From NCBI RefSeq assembly GCF_007097485.1, contig NZ_VKDE01000033.1, positions 1 to 51,955 of the forward strand: a DNA stretch of 51,955 bases. Reading direction: 5' to 3'. This DNA comes from Carboxylicivirga sp. M1479 (lineage in GTDB: Bacteria > Bacteroidota > Bacteroidia > Bacteroidales > Marinilabiliaceae). Below, in pieces: positions 26,929 to 36,690 of this stretch. The stretch's first letter is position 1. Every line of letters starts with the position of its first letter. Made by a program: the position numbers and the translations under genes. The notes beneath the pieces were generated by a model that was given only the letters and a program-made list of their open reading frames with translations, was not told the origin of the DNA and did no database searches.

Positions 26929-27402
26929 ATGGCAAAGTTCAGAAAAAAGAAGAGCGGAGGCCAACAAGCTATTAACACGGCCTCATTACCAGATATTGTT
27001 TTCATGTTGCTTTTCTTCTTTATGGTATCTACCACAATGAAGGAGGTTGACTTAAACGTTGTTGTTAAGCCAGCACTCGCAACAGAACTAGTAAAGCTTG
27101 AGAAAAAAGAGTTGGTTACGTTTATTTACGTAGGTGTACCAGCTAAAAAATATCAATCTTTATACGGAAGCGAACCTCGTATACAGTTGAATGATCAATT
27201 TTCATCTGTAACCGACATTCAATCTTATATTGCGCAATCGCGTGATGCGATGACGGAATCTACGCAATCAAAAATGATTGTGTCTATCAAAGCAGATAAA
27301 GAATGTCCGATGGGTATTATTACAGATATCAAGCAAGCTCTACGTAAAGCTGCAGCGTTGAAGTTAAATTATTCAGCCGCAGAAATGGTAGCAGACAGAT
27401 AA
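26929..27402 (+). CDS. exbD: ExbD/TolR-family biopolymer transport protein (second copy)
   Basis: The 157-residue protein has a basic N-terminus (KFRKKKSGGQQ), then D22 in LPDIVFMLLFFFMVSTTM, the essential membrane aspartate, and a periplasmic domain ending in the family-typical MGIITDIKQALRKAAALKLNYSA. It diverges well from the first copy, so a heteromeric ExbD pair is plausible. Tandem exbD genes are usual in Bacteroidota. A terminator follows. Confidence 0.94.
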   Translation: MAKFRKKKSGGQQAINTASLPDIVFMLLFFFMVSTTMKEVDLNVVVKPALATELVKLEKKELVTFIYVGVPAKKYQSLYGSEPRIQLNDQFSSVTDIQSYIAQSRDAMTESTQSKMIVSIKADKECPMGIITDIKQALRKAAALKLNYSAAEMVADR

Positions 27403-27420
27403 TCGTATATACTATTACAA

Positions 27421-27453
27421 AAAAAAGGGAAGTCGTTAGGCTTCCCTTTTTTT
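27421..27453 (+). terminator. Terminator of the exb operon
   Basis: AAGGGAAG (27425-27432) pairs with CTTCCCTT (27441-27448) over an 8-base loop, followed by T. The arm sequence is almost identical to the groEL terminator. Confidence 0.92.
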
Positions 27454-27560
27454 ATGCTGCTTAAAGCGATAAGTAATTTCGTATTCGATAATCATTAACT
27501 AATAACTAAAACCTCCATCAGATATTACAATGGCTATTGGTTTCAGTCGTAGCAATCAAA

Positions 27561-28322
27561 CTAAATGACACCCGATTCTAATAGCTCCTTTAAATCTTCT
27601 GGTGTATCAATGGCAAAAGCTTGTTCATTGGTTTCTTCTACACGAATGGAGTAGCCATTTTCCAGCCACCTCAATTGCTCCAACGACTCTGCTTTTTCGA
27701 GCTGTCCAATGGGTAGCTTTGTAATTTTTAGTAGTACATCACTTCTGTATGCGTACAAACCGATATGGTTAAAATACTTATGCTTTAAATGCCACTTGCT
27801 CTCATCTTCTCCCCTTAGAAAAGGAATAGGAGAGCGACTAAAATACATGGCATTATTCTCTGCCCCAACAACCACCTTTGGCTTATTGGGGTTAAAAAGA
27901 TCTTCTGTCTTTTTAATGGGCTTTACCAGTGTGGCTAATTGTGTATTCTCATCCTCAAAGCACGAAGCAACAGCCTTAATTTGACTTGGACTAATAAATG
28001 GCTCATCGCCTTGAATGTTAATGACTGCATAAAACGGCATGCCCTCAATGTCAACAACTTTTGTTAAGGCTTCAGCACAGCGATCTGTCCCACTCTGATG
28101 CTCTGTTGACGTCATCACTACTTTGCCACCAAATGCTTTCACTGCAGCTTCAATTCGCTCATCGTCAGTTGCCACGTACACAAAGTCTAACTCACGAACG
28201 GCTTGTTCATAAACACGCTGTATCATTGGTTTACCACCAATATCGGCCAATGGCTTACCTGGAAACCGGGTGGATCCGTAACGAGCAGGAATCAGCCCTA
28301 GTATATTCTTCGATTTTATCAT
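27561..28322 (-). CDS. kdsB: 3-deoxy-manno-octulosonate cytidylyltransferase
   Basis: Activates Kdo as CMP-Kdo for the inner core of lipopolysaccharide. From the ATG at 28322 it is 253 residues, the usual size. The nucleotidyltransferase motif PARYGSTRFPGKPLADIGGKPMIQ near the N-terminus and the INIQGDEPF motif mark KdsB; PIPFLRG and YKHIGLYAYR-like segments (here FNHIGLYAYR) follow. The frame opens three codons earlier with a TTG; the ATG is preferred. It stands alone, diverging from the sigma-54 activator, and is functionally tied to the lpx genes upstream in the window. Confidence 0.96.
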   Translation of the reverse strand: MIKSKNILGLIPARYGSTRFPGKPLADIGGKPMIQRVYEQAVRELDFVYVATDDERIEAAVKAFGGKVVMTSTEHQSGTDRCAEALTKVVDIEGMPFYAVINIQGDEPFISPSQIKAVASCFEDENTQLATLVKPIKKTEDLFNPNKPKVVVGAENNAMYFSRSPIPFLRGEDESKWHLKHKYFNHIGLYAYRSDVLLKITKLPIGQLEKAESLEQLRWLENGYSIRVEETNEQAFAIDTPEDLKELLESGVI

Positions 28323-28339
28323 GTCTCTCAATTATCTCA

Positions 28340-28347
28340 CAAATGTA
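28340..28347 (-). promoter_or_regulatory. Promoter -7 box for kdsB
   Basis: The minus strand reads TACATTTG, an exact TAnnTTTG match, 17 bases before the kdsB ATG. Confidence 0.5.
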
Positions 28348-28431
28348 AATAGATCAATCTACTTTTAATAATAACCTGCACTTTAACAAAAAATTGTATT
28401 CTTAAATAGAATGAAAAAAGATTGAGAATTG

Positions 28432-28439
28432 TAACTTTG
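28432..28439 (+). promoter_or_regulatory. Promoter -7 box for the sigma-54 activator gene
   Basis: TAACTTTG matches TAnnTTTG exactly, 69 bases before the chosen ATG; no clear -33 element is visible at the right distance. Confidence 0.5.
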
Positions 28440-28508
28440 TCAGGTTAATCTGCAAAAATTACAGGTTTTGTTAAAATTGCATTGATAATTAAGATATCTG
28501 AATCAAAA

Positions 28509-29756
28509 ATGGATGTACAACAAATCAAACAACGTTTTGGAATTATTGGTAATTCATTTGGCTTAAACCGAGCCATTGATGTGGCTGTTCAGGTAGCTCC
28601 TACCGACTTATCCGTTTTAATTACAGGTGAAAGCGGCACTGGAAAAGAGTCCTTTCCACAAATAATTCATCAGTCAAGTGCGCGAAAGCATGGCTCTTAC
28701 ATAGCCGTTAACTGCGGAGCAATTCCTGAAGGCACAATAGATTCTGAACTTTTTGGCCACGAAAAAGGAGCATTTACTGGTGCTCTATCAGACAGAAAAG
28801 GATATTTTGAAGAAGCTAATGGTGGCACCATTTTCTTAGATGAAATTGGCGAGTTGCCATTAAATACTCAAGTACGCCTACTTCGTGTACTTGAAGCAGG
28901 CGAGTTTATTAAGGTAGGTTCATCAAAAGTACTGAAAACGGATGTTAGAGTTGTTGCGGCTACGAATGTAAAGATGGAACAGGCCATTAAAGACGGTAAA
29001 TTTCGGGAAGATCTATTTTATCGCCTCAACAGTGTACCCATTATCATACCGCCACTACGCGACCGTTCTGATGACATCTATTTACTTTTCAGAAAGTTCG
29101 CTAACGATTTTGCAACTCGATACCGAATGCCAGCCATCCGCCTATCGGAAGATGCTAAGGAATTGCTTTTACGGTATCGTTGGCCAGGTAACATTCGACA
29201 ACTAAAAAATATTACGGAGCAAATATCTGTTATTGAGCAACAGCGTGAAATTAACGGCGAAGCGATTACCAAATATTTACCCTACCATTCAGGCGATAAC
29301 CTGCCAGCAATCATTAGAGACAAAAGTCAGGCAGAAAGTGACTTTACCAATGAAAGAGAAATTCTGTATAAAGTGTTGTTTGATATGAAAAATGACATGA
29401 ATGATCTTAAAAAATTGGTACTGGATATGATGGAGACTGGAGGCGTGAATTCACATGAGGAACATGCTCAAATCATACAGAAGCTATATCAGAGTGAGGA
29501 TGGAGCCTTTGTACCAACAGACAGCAACATACAGCCTGTCAATTATCAAGCACCTGTTACAAAAGAGAATCACGAACCTATTCAAGACACGGAAGAATTT
29601 GTTGAGGAGTCATTGTCTTTGGCAGATAAAGAAATTGAATTAATTAAAAAAGCATTGGAAAAATACAATGGCCGACGTAAACAGGCAGCTGTGGAATTAG
29701 GAATTTCCGAGCGCACCTTATATCGTAAGATAAAAGAATATCAAATTGAAAGGTAA
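28509..29756 (+). CDS. Sigma-54 interacting transcriptional activator without sensor domain
   Basis: AAA+ enhancer-binding protein that activates RpoN-dependent promoters. Counting from the ATG at 28509 (415 residues), the AAA+ domain begins almost at once: Walker A GESGTGKE at 40-47, the sigma-54 contact loop GAFTGA at 87-92, Walker B ending at D111-E112. A low-complexity linker (about 255-385) precedes a Fis-type helix-turn-helix at the end (RKQAAVELGISERTLYRKIK). There is no receiver, GAF or PAS domain, so its activity must be set by expression or partners. The frame opens nine codons earlier with TTG. It precedes lptE, a TPR-like gene and secG. Confidence 0.93.
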   Translation: MDVQQIKQRFGIIGNSFGLNRAIDVAVQVAPTDLSVLITGESGTGKESFPQIIHQSSARKHGSYIAVNCGAIPEGTIDSELFGHEKGAFTGALSDRKGYFEEANGGTIFLDEIGELPLNTQVRLLRVLEAGEFIKVGSSKVLKTDVRVVAATNVKMEQAIKDGKFREDLFYRLNSVPIIIPPLRDRSDDIYLLFRKFANDFATRYRMPAIRLSEDAKELLLRYRWPGNIRQLKNITEQISVIEQQREINGEAITKYLPYHSGDNLPAIIRDKSQAESDFTNEREILYKVLFDMKNDMNDLKKLVLDMMETGGVNSHEEHAQIIQKLYQSEDGAFVPTDSNIQPVNYQAPVTKENHEPIQDTEEFVEESLSLADKEIELIKKALEKYNGRRKQAAVELGISERTLYRKIKEYQIER

Positions 29757-29832
29757 TACACTACTTAAGGATAAAGCATTAAATAAACGCAAATAAAATG
29801 CACCATTAATAATGCTCACAAAAGGGCAAGGT

Positions 29833-29840
29833 TAATTTTG
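29833..29840 (+). promoter_or_regulatory. Promoter -7 box for the lptE-TPR-secG unit
   Basis: TAATTTTG matches TAnnTTTG exactly, 37 bases before the lptE ATG, suggesting that lptE can be transcribed independently of the activator gene. Confidence 0.5.
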
Positions 29841-29877
29841 GTGAGTTCCATATGGCAAATGAAATAAATTGAAACAG

Positions 29878-30384
29878 ATGAAAACATGCAATATAATCTT
29901 CATAGCACTTTTGTCACTTATTGTAAGTGCCTGCTCCATTAACATGACCATGAGTGGAGCTTCAATACCAGAAGATCTTAACACTTTTTCGGTGCAATAT
30001 TTCAACAACCGTGCACCATTGATCAACCCGGTTTTAAGTCAAAACTTTACCGAAGGTTTAAAAGACCGTATTTCTAATGAATCGCGACTTTCACTTGTTG
30101 ACGGTACTGGTGATGTGGATTTTTCTGGTGAAATAACAGGATATAGCGTTCGCCCTATGGCCATTCAAGCAGATGCAGTTTCTGCCGAAACACGCTTATC
30201 CATGGCGGTTAAAGTGCGCTATAAAAACTATAAGGATCCTAAAAAGAATTGGGAAAGCTCGTTTACAGCCTTTCGCGATTTTGAATCATCGCAAAATATT
30301 AATGCCATTGAAAACGATTTGGTAACAGAAATGATCGAAGAAATTACCGAGAATATATTCAACAAAGCATTTGCTGACTGGTAA
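29878..30384 (+). CDS. lptE: LptE-like LPS assembly lipoprotein
   Basis: Outer-membrane lipoprotein that plugs the LptD translocon for LPS export. From the ATG at 29878 it is 168 residues with a lipoprotein signal ending at C19 (LLSLIVSAC). The mature part opens with the family-like pattern ...GASIPEDLNTFSVQYFNNRAPLINPVLSQNFTEGLKDRI and a short mixed alpha/beta domain, as in Bacteroidota LptE. A TTG lies three codons upstream but the ATG fits the signal peptide better. The next gene begins 18 bases on. Confidence 0.85.
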   Translation: MKTCNIIFIALLSLIVSACSINMTMSGASIPEDLNTFSVQYFNNRAPLINPVLSQNFTEGLKDRISNESRLSLVDGTGDVDFSGEITGYSVRPMAIQADAVSAETRLSMAVKVRYKNYKDPKKNWESSFTAFRDFESSQNINAIENDLVTEMIEEITENIFNKAFADW

Positions 30385-30402
30385 TAGCACTGAGTTTGAC
30401 CT

Positions 30403-31326
30403 ATGAAAAAAACAGATTTTTTTGATTTAGTAGCGCAGCCACATCTTTTAAACGAAGATACCTTACCAGCTTTAAATGAAATTGTAGCTGAATTCCCTTG
30501 GTTTCAGACTGCACGTATGCTGCTTATTAAAAATCTTCACTGCGTTGAACATGTAAAATATAACGGAGAATTAAAGCAATCGGCTACTTATATTGCCGAT
30601 CGAAAAAGGCTGTTCGAACTCATTAATCAAAGTACGGTACCAAAACAGGAAGAACAGGCTAATAAAGTTGATTCCAAGGAAGAATCAGATCACATTAGAG
30701 AAGTCGAATCGCAAATTAAGGAGCAGAAAACCAGCTCTGTTGGAATGACCACAAAGGTGAGTTCAATAGAAGACTATTTTCAGACAGCTGATACATTTGA
30801 AACGAGCGATGGTGATCAAATCGATTTTTCACTGCCTCCAAAAGAGCAAAAAAACCAAGAAGAAACTTCTTCAATAGTTATGCCTAGTGCCGACTTTTTA
30901 GGCTACGAGTCAGCTGAAATTGTGGGTTATGAACTTAAAGAAGCCATTGATCCTGAAGAAACAAAAGACGAAAGCCACTCATTCTCTGATTGGTTAAACA
31001 TGATGCGTCATACTTCGTCATCAACAACAAAGCAACCCGTTAAAAAGAAATCGCAACAAATTATCGATAACTTTTTACAAATTGATGTACCAAAGATTGT
31101 TAACAAACCTGGCGAGACAAAATCATCGACTAGCTTACAAACAAAAAAAGAGATAAAAACAGACACTACGGATGATTTAATGTCCGAAACATTGGCCGAC
31201 ATTTACATCAAGCAAAAGCACTACGACAAAGCAATTTCAATATATGAAAAGCTAAGCTTGAAATATCCCGAAAAAAATGTTTACTTTGCACGTCGAATTA
31301 GCGACTTAGAAAAATTAACAAATTAA
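30403..31326 (+). CDS. Conserved protein with C-terminal TPR-like repeat
   Basis: Function unknown. The 307-residue protein starts with a helical domain (about 1-80, FFDLVAQPHLLNEDTLPALNEIVAEFPWFQTARMLL style), continues with a long acidic, Ser/Thr/Lys-rich and probably disordered middle (about 85-255), and ends with a helix pair resembling a tetratricopeptide repeat (ETLADIYIKQKHYDKAISIYEKL). No signal peptide or membrane segment is seen. It lies between lptE and secG with short gaps, an arrangement I recognise from other Bacteroidota, so an envelope or secretion link is plausible but unproven. Confidence 0.8.
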   Translation: MKKTDFFDLVAQPHLLNEDTLPALNEIVAEFPWFQTARMLLIKNLHCVEHVKYNGELKQSATYIADRKRLFELINQSTVPKQEEQANKVDSKEESDHIREVESQIKEQKTSSVGMTTKVSSIEDYFQTADTFETSDGDQIDFSLPPKEQKNQEETSSIVMPSADFLGYESAEIVGYELKEAIDPEETKDESHSFSDWLNMMRHTSSSTTKQPVKKKSQQIIDNFLQIDVPKIVNKPGETKSSTSLQTKKEIKTDTTDDLMSETLADIYIKQKHYDKAISIYEKLSLKYPEKNVYFARRISDLEKLTN

Positions 31327-31341
31327 ATAACAGAGCGAAAT

Positions 31342-31701
31342 ATGTATACTTTTGTTTCGATATTAGTCATTTTAGTAAGTATCTTTTTAATCCTTATTGT
31401 TTTAGTTCAAAACTCTAAGGGTGGTGGATTAGCATCAAACTTCTCATCTTCTAACCAAGTTATGGGAGTTCGTAAAACAACCGATTTTTTGGAGAAGGCA
31501 ACATGGACTTTGTCAGCTGCACTATTGGTTTTATCATTTGTTGCAGTAATGGTACTGCCTAAAGCACAAATGGGAGCTGCTGAAATTGATGAAAAATTAA
31601 ACACATTGCCAGCACAGCAGCAAGAAGTACCTGCATTTCCAACTCCTGCTCAGGGAGAGGAAGCGACAGCTACTGAAACGCCAGCCGAAGATGCTCAGTA
31701 A
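31342..31701 (+). CDS. secG: Preprotein translocase subunit SecG
   Basis: Small inner-membrane component of the SecYEG channel. The 119-residue protein has two membrane helices (about 2-22 and 52-72) separated by the SecG hallmark loop VQNSKGGGLASNFSSSNQVMGVRKTTDFLEKATW. A charged Pro/Glu/Ala tail extends the C-terminus beyond the usual 75-80 residues. The start is an ATG, 15 bases after the preceding gene, and a strong terminator follows. Confidence 0.95.
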   Translation: MYTFVSILVILVSIFLILIVLVQNSKGGGLASNFSSSNQVMGVRKTTDFLEKATWTLSAALLVLSFVAVMVLPKAQMGAAEIDEKLNTLPAQQQEVPAFPTPAQGEEATATETPAEDAQ

Positions 31702-31727
31702 AGAATAAAAAAGAACAATATAGAAAA

Positions 31728-31756
31728 GTGTCAGGTACTCGCCTGACACTTTTTTT
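31728..31756 (+). terminator. secG terminator
   Basis: A perfect 8-bp stem (GTGTCAGG, 31728-31735, with CCTGACAC, 31742-31749), 6-base loop and a run of seven T. Confidence 0.95.
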
Positions 31757-31793
31757 ATGCCTGCAATTTTGACTTTTAACACTGTAATATTTG

Positions 31794-31860
31794 GCAGTAA
31801 ACTGCTAAAAAGTCAGTGCTACTATAAAAAATATGTCATAAATTACTTTGGCATACTTTG
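31794..31860 (+). promoter_or_regulatory. groESL promoter region
   Basis: A short palindrome GCAGT-aa-ACTGC (31794-31805) precedes two tandem TACTTTG boxes (31844-31850 and 31854-31860) within a 10-base direct repeat. Each is one base short of TAnnTTTG. No CIRCE element is present. Confidence 0.35.
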
Positions 31861-31912
31861 TGAGAAACAAGCAGGCGTAATAAAACAGTTTAAACATTAA
31901 AAATTAATAGAT

Positions 31913-32191
31913 ATGTCAGAATTAAAAGGAAGAATCTTAGCCGGGAAAATTTTGGTTAAGCCTCAGGCAGCTGAAACAAAAACAGCAAGCGGAATTATCA
32001 TTCCTGATTCAGCCAAAGAAAAGCCATTACAAGGCGTTGTTGCATTAGTTGGTGAAGCTAAGGCAGACGAAGCAATGGAAGTAAAGGTTGGCGATGTAGT
32101 ATTATATGGTAAGTATGGTGGTACTGAATTGGCGATTGATGGCGACGACTACTTGTTGATTTCTCAATCAGATGTATTGTACATTCTTTAA
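31913..32191 (+). CDS. groES: Co-chaperonin GroES
   Basis: Heptameric lid of the GroEL folding chamber. The 92-residue protein has the standard length, the mobile-loop region (QAAETKTASGIIIPDSAKEKPLQGVV) and the conserved GDVVLYGKYGGTEL segment near the C-terminus. It starts with ATG and is followed by groEL after 32 bases, forming the usual operon. Upstream bases show a promoter-like pair but no HrcA/CIRCE operator. Confidence 0.98.
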   Translation: MSELKGRILAGKILVKPQAAETKTASGIIIPDSAKEKPLQGVVALVGEAKADEAMEVKVGDVVLYGKYGGTELAIDGDDYLLISQSDVLYIL

Positions 32192-32214
32192 TTAATAACT
32201 GAATATTTTAATAA

Positions 32215-33867
<1,653 letters not shown>

Positions 33868-33895
33868 GAGTCATCACAAACAAACTATATATAAG

Positions 33896-33925
33896 AAGGG
33901 AAGTCGACAAGGCTTCCCTTTTTTT
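33896..33925 (+). terminator. groEL terminator
   Basis: AAGGGAAG (33896-33903) pairs with CTTCCCTT (33913-33920) over a 9-base loop, followed by a T-run. It has the same arms and nearly the same loop as the exb operon terminator at 27421. Confidence 0.92.
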
Positions 33926-33931
33926 GATTGT

Positions 33932-34160
33932 AACACAGAGGCGCAAAGACACAGAGTATTTTAAAATAAGGATACCACTAGTCTGATGCATCGCAACAAG
34001 TAATTCGGCTAGCCCGCCATCATACCCATTATTCTCATCAGCTAAGGTTATTAACCACTCTGTATTGCATGCTCACTTGGCAAACTATCCATTAACAGAT
34101 GCCAACAAGAACATAGCTTAAATGCAACAAAAAAACTCTGCAGCTCAGAGTCTCTGTGTT
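33932..34160. repeat. Degenerate inverted-repeat element between groEL and lepA
   Basis: The left end (33932-33957) begins AACACAGAG and ends CAGAGT; the right end (34135-34160), read in reverse complement, also begins AACACAGAG and ends CAGAGT. The interior (about 177 bases) has no ORF or promoter that I can support. Together with the terminator and the lepA promoter it fills the 391-base gap. Similar CACAGAG/CAAAGACAC words also occur at 13486-13540. Confidence 0.5.
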
Positions 34161-34201
34161 TATCTTTTATCCCTCCTATTCCCAGAATTTAATTAATTGA
34201 G

Positions 34202-34209
34202 TATCTTTG
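34202..34209 (+). promoter_or_regulatory. Promoter -7 box for lepA
   Basis: TATCTTTG, an exact TAnnTTTG match, lies 49 bases before the lepA ATG, just outside the repeat element. Confidence 0.6.
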
Positions 34210-34258
34210 CAATCCTTATCTTTTAACAGGTAAGCTAATTGATTGAAAGTAATTATAG

Positions 34259-36046
34259 ATGAAGAATATACGTAATTTTTGCATTATTGCTCACATCGAC
34301 CACGGTAAGAGTACTTTGGCCGATAGACTTTTAGGTTATACCGGAACCGTAACAGGAAAGGATGCCCAGGCTCAGGTGCTGGATGATATGGATTTGGAAC
34401 GCGAGCGCGGTATTACCATTAAGAGTCATGCCATTCAGATGGATTATGAGTTTGAAGGTGAAAAATATGTTTTGAACCTGATTGACACACCGGGACACGT
34501 TGACTTCTCATACGAAGTATCGCGTTCGATAGCGGCATGCGAGGGAGCACTTCTGATTGTGGATGCCACACAAGGCATACAAGCTCAAACAATATCCAAT
34601 TTATACCAGGCTATTGAGAATGATTTGCACATTATTCCGGTATTAAATAAAATGGATTTACCCAATGCCATGCCCGAAGAGGTAGAAGATCAGATTATTG
34701 ATTTGATTGGCTGCGATCGTGAAGAAATTATTCGTGCCAGTGGTAAAACAGGCGAAGGTGTTGACAATATTTTAGAGGGAATTGTTAACCGCGTACCAGC
34801 CCCACAAGGCGATAAAGATGCACCTGCACAGTGTTTGATTTTCGACTCAGTATTCAACTCTTTCCGAGGCATTATCGCTTACTTCAAAGTGGTTAACGGC
34901 TCAATTAAAAAGGGTGATCACGTTAAGTTCTTCAATACTGAAAAACAATATTACGCCGATGAAATTGGTGTCTTGCGCTTGGACATGGAGCCACGCAAAG
35001 AACTAAAAACTGGTGACGTAGGATATATTATCTCTGGTATTAAAACCAGTAAAGAGGTAAAAGTGGGTGATACCATTACCACGGTTAAAGACGGATGTAC
35101 CGAAGCCATTGGTGGTTTTGAAGAAGTTAAACCGATGGTATTTGCAGGTGTTTACCCTATTGATGCCGAAGATTATGAAGACTTACGTGCTGCTATGGAG
35201 AAGCTTCAGTTGAATGATGCTTCACTAACCTATGAGCCTGAGTCATCAGCTGCCTTAGGTTTTGGTTTCCGATGCGGATTCTTAGGCCTCTTGCACATGG
35301 AAATTATTCAGGAGCGTTTAGATCGTGAGTTTGACATGGCGGTGATTACCACAGTACCTAACGTACCGTACATTGCCCATACTAAAAAAGGCGAACGATT
35401 AGACGTACACACGCCATCTGAATTACCTGAGCCAACCGTATTAGAGGTAGTTGAAGAGCCATACATTAGGGCGTCGGTTATTACAAAATCAGAATTTATT
35501 GGTCAGATTATGTCACTTTGCCTTGGCAAGCGTGGCGTATTAATGAAACAGCATTACCTAACTTCAGACAGGGTTGACCTTGAATTTGAAATGCCTTTGG
35601 CCGAGATTGTTTTTGATTTTTACGATAAACTGAAGAGTATCTCGAAAGGATATGCTTCGTTTGACTACCATCCGATTGAGTTTAGAGCAGCAAAACTAGT
35701 TCGCTTAGACATCTTACTTAATGGTGAGCCGGTGGATGCATTATCTTCGTTGATTCACTTTGATAATGCACAAGCCTTTGGTAGACGCATGTGTGAGAAG
35801 TTAAAGGAACTGATACCACGTCAGCAATTTGACATTGCTATACAGGCTGCTGTAGGTGCTAAAGTTATCGCCCGCGAAACGGTTAAAGCCGTTCGTAAAG
35901 ATGTAACTGCCAAATGTTATGGTGGTGATATTTCGCGTAAACGTAAGCTACTGGAGAAGCAGAAGAAAGGTAAGAAACGTATGAAGCAAGTGGGTAATGT
36001 AGAGGTACCACAAAAAGCGTTCTTGGCAGTTCTTAAATTAGACTAG
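34259..36046 (+). CDS. lepA: Elongation factor 4 (LepA)
   Basis: Ribosome-associated GTPase related to EF-G, which affects initiation and back-translocation under stress. The 595-residue protein shows the P-loop [15 protein letters not shown] near the start, the DTPGHVDF switch, the NKMDLP base-recognition motif, and the LepA-specific C-terminal domain (about 480-595, ending in [25 protein letters not shown]). ATG start. It is a single-gene unit with its own promoter and terminator. Confidence 0.98.
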   Translation: MKNIRNFCIIAHIDHGKSTLADRLLGYTGTVTGKDAQAQVLDDMDLERERGITIKSHAIQMDYEFEGEKYVLNLIDTPGHVDFSYEVSRSIAACEGALLIVDATQGIQAQTISNLYQAIENDLHIIPVLNKMDLPNAMPEEVEDQIIDLIGCDREEIIRASGKTGEGVDNILEGIVNRVPAPQGDKDAPAQCLIFDSVFNSFRGIIAYFKVVNGSIKKGDHVKFFNTEKQYYADEIGVLRLDMEPRKELKTGDVGYIISGIKTSKEVKVGDTITTVKDGCTEAIGGFEEVKPMVFAGVYPIDAEDYEDLRAAMEKLQLNDASLTYEPESSAALGFGFRCGFLGLLHMEIIQERLDREFDMAVITTVPNVPYIAHTKKGERLDVHTPSELPEPTVLEVVEEPYIRASVITKSEFIGQIMSLCLGKRGVLMKQHYLTSDRVDLEFEMPLAEIVFDFYDKLKSISKGYASFDYHPIEFRAAKLVRLDILLNGEPVDALSSLIHFDNAQAFGRRMCEKLKELIPRQQFDIAIQAAVGAKVIARETVKAVRKDVTAKCYGGDISRKRKLLEKQKKGKKRMKQVGNVEVPQKAFLAVLKLD

Positions 36047-36086
36047 CATAACATTGATCCCTGTTGGGATTTGGAAAATAATTCAG

Positions 36087-36121
36087 GCTCGTTAAACAAT
36101 AGTTTAGCGAGCTTTTTTTTT
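36087..36121 (+). terminator. lepA terminator
   Basis: An 11-bp stem with one G-U pair (36087-36097 with 36102-36112), a 4-base loop and nine T. Confidence 0.95.
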
Positions 36122-36192
36122 GCCAAGCTCACTTCATGTGACCTAGCATACTTGCTTGCATTGATTAATCATCATGTATTACAGCCCTGCTA

Positions 36193-36421
36193 CCACGGCA
36201 ATCGCATTTAAAAGTTGAATCCCTTTAGGATTCTATAATTGAGAATTTTAATTTGCCCCAGATTTCATCTGGGGTTATTCGTATTCAACCACGCTGCTGT
36301 TGTTGGTGATAAATCCTGAAAAGGATTTAATATTAATAACCCTGCATGAAATGCAGGGGGGTATAATATATACCTTCATAACAACCACAAAGTGGTTGAA
36401 TCTTAAATGCGATTGCCGTGG
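36193..36421. mobile_element. MITE-like structured element with 19-bp inverted repeats
   Basis: The ends are perfect inverted repeats: CCACGGCAATCGCATTTAA at 36193-36211 and its complement at 36403-36421. The same 7 bases, CCTGCTA, flank both sides (36186-36192 and 36423-36429), as expected of a target duplication. Inside are five perfect hairpins: 36217-36233 (6 bp), 36256-36274 (8 bp), 36311-36328 (7 bp), 36340-36358 (8 bp) and 36382-36398 (7 bp), most with 3-4 base loops. A further ATTCAACCAC at 36283-36292 is complementary to 36392-36401. No transposase is encoded. It could be a non-autonomous mobile element, a structured RNA gene, or both. Confidence 0.6.
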
Positions 36422-36449
36422 GCCTGCTACACCATAATACAAGTTGTTA

Positions 36450-36572
36450 ATTGCCTTTACGTGCCTACAAGAGCTCATTACAAACCTGCCATTAGCTTTA
36501 CGCGCCTGTAATGGACAAATGCATGCTTGCAATTAGGTTTACGTGCTTACAATCCTTAATTACTAGTTTGCA
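36450..36572. repeat. Three-copy 41-bp degenerate tandem repeat
   Basis: Units start at 36450, 36491 and 36532, exactly 41 bases each, with a partial fourth from 36573. By hand count copies 1/3 and 2/3 agree at 27 of 41 positions; the core TTTACG(T/C)GC(C/T)T is shared by all. Period 41 is not a multiple of three, and no ORF is implied. Confidence 0.6.
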
Positions 36573-36594
36573 ATTGAAGGTTGCATCCAACTTT

Positions 36595-36648
36595 GGCCAA
36601 AAACAAAGTTGCAGAAGCCCAAAGCAAAATGCATGGAACTTCTGCAAC
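36595..36648 (-). terminator. Terminator of the DUF6261 gene
   Basis: On the minus strand a perfect 10-bp stem (36608-36617 with 36639-36648) has a 21-base loop and a T-rich tail. It lies 43 bases past the stop at 36691. Confidence 0.8.
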
Positions 36649-36690
36649 AACAATATCTGGAATAAACGAGGTTAGTAGTGTTTAATTAAT

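Noticed and set aside
26353-27402. Recent duplication of exbD
   Set aside because: The two copies share only the family motif and differ widely in length and sequence; tandem divergent exbD genes are normal in this phylum.
31843-31870. Sigma-54 promoter before groES
   Set aside because: A TTGGCAT stretch looks like a -24 element, but GC is not found at the required distance (GG-N10-GC).
31757-31912. CIRCE heat-shock operator before groES
   Set aside because: Only a half-site-like CAGTGCTAC is present at about 31814-31822; the matching inverted half is missing.
36275-36532. 85-codon open frame on the minus strand
   Set aside because: It runs across the MITE-like element and the 41-bp repeats and its length is explained by chance in repeat DNA.
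36450-36572. CRISPR-like repeat array
   Set aside because: The conserved block is only about 20 bases with 18-20-base intervals, the copies are degenerate rather than identical, and no cas gene is present.
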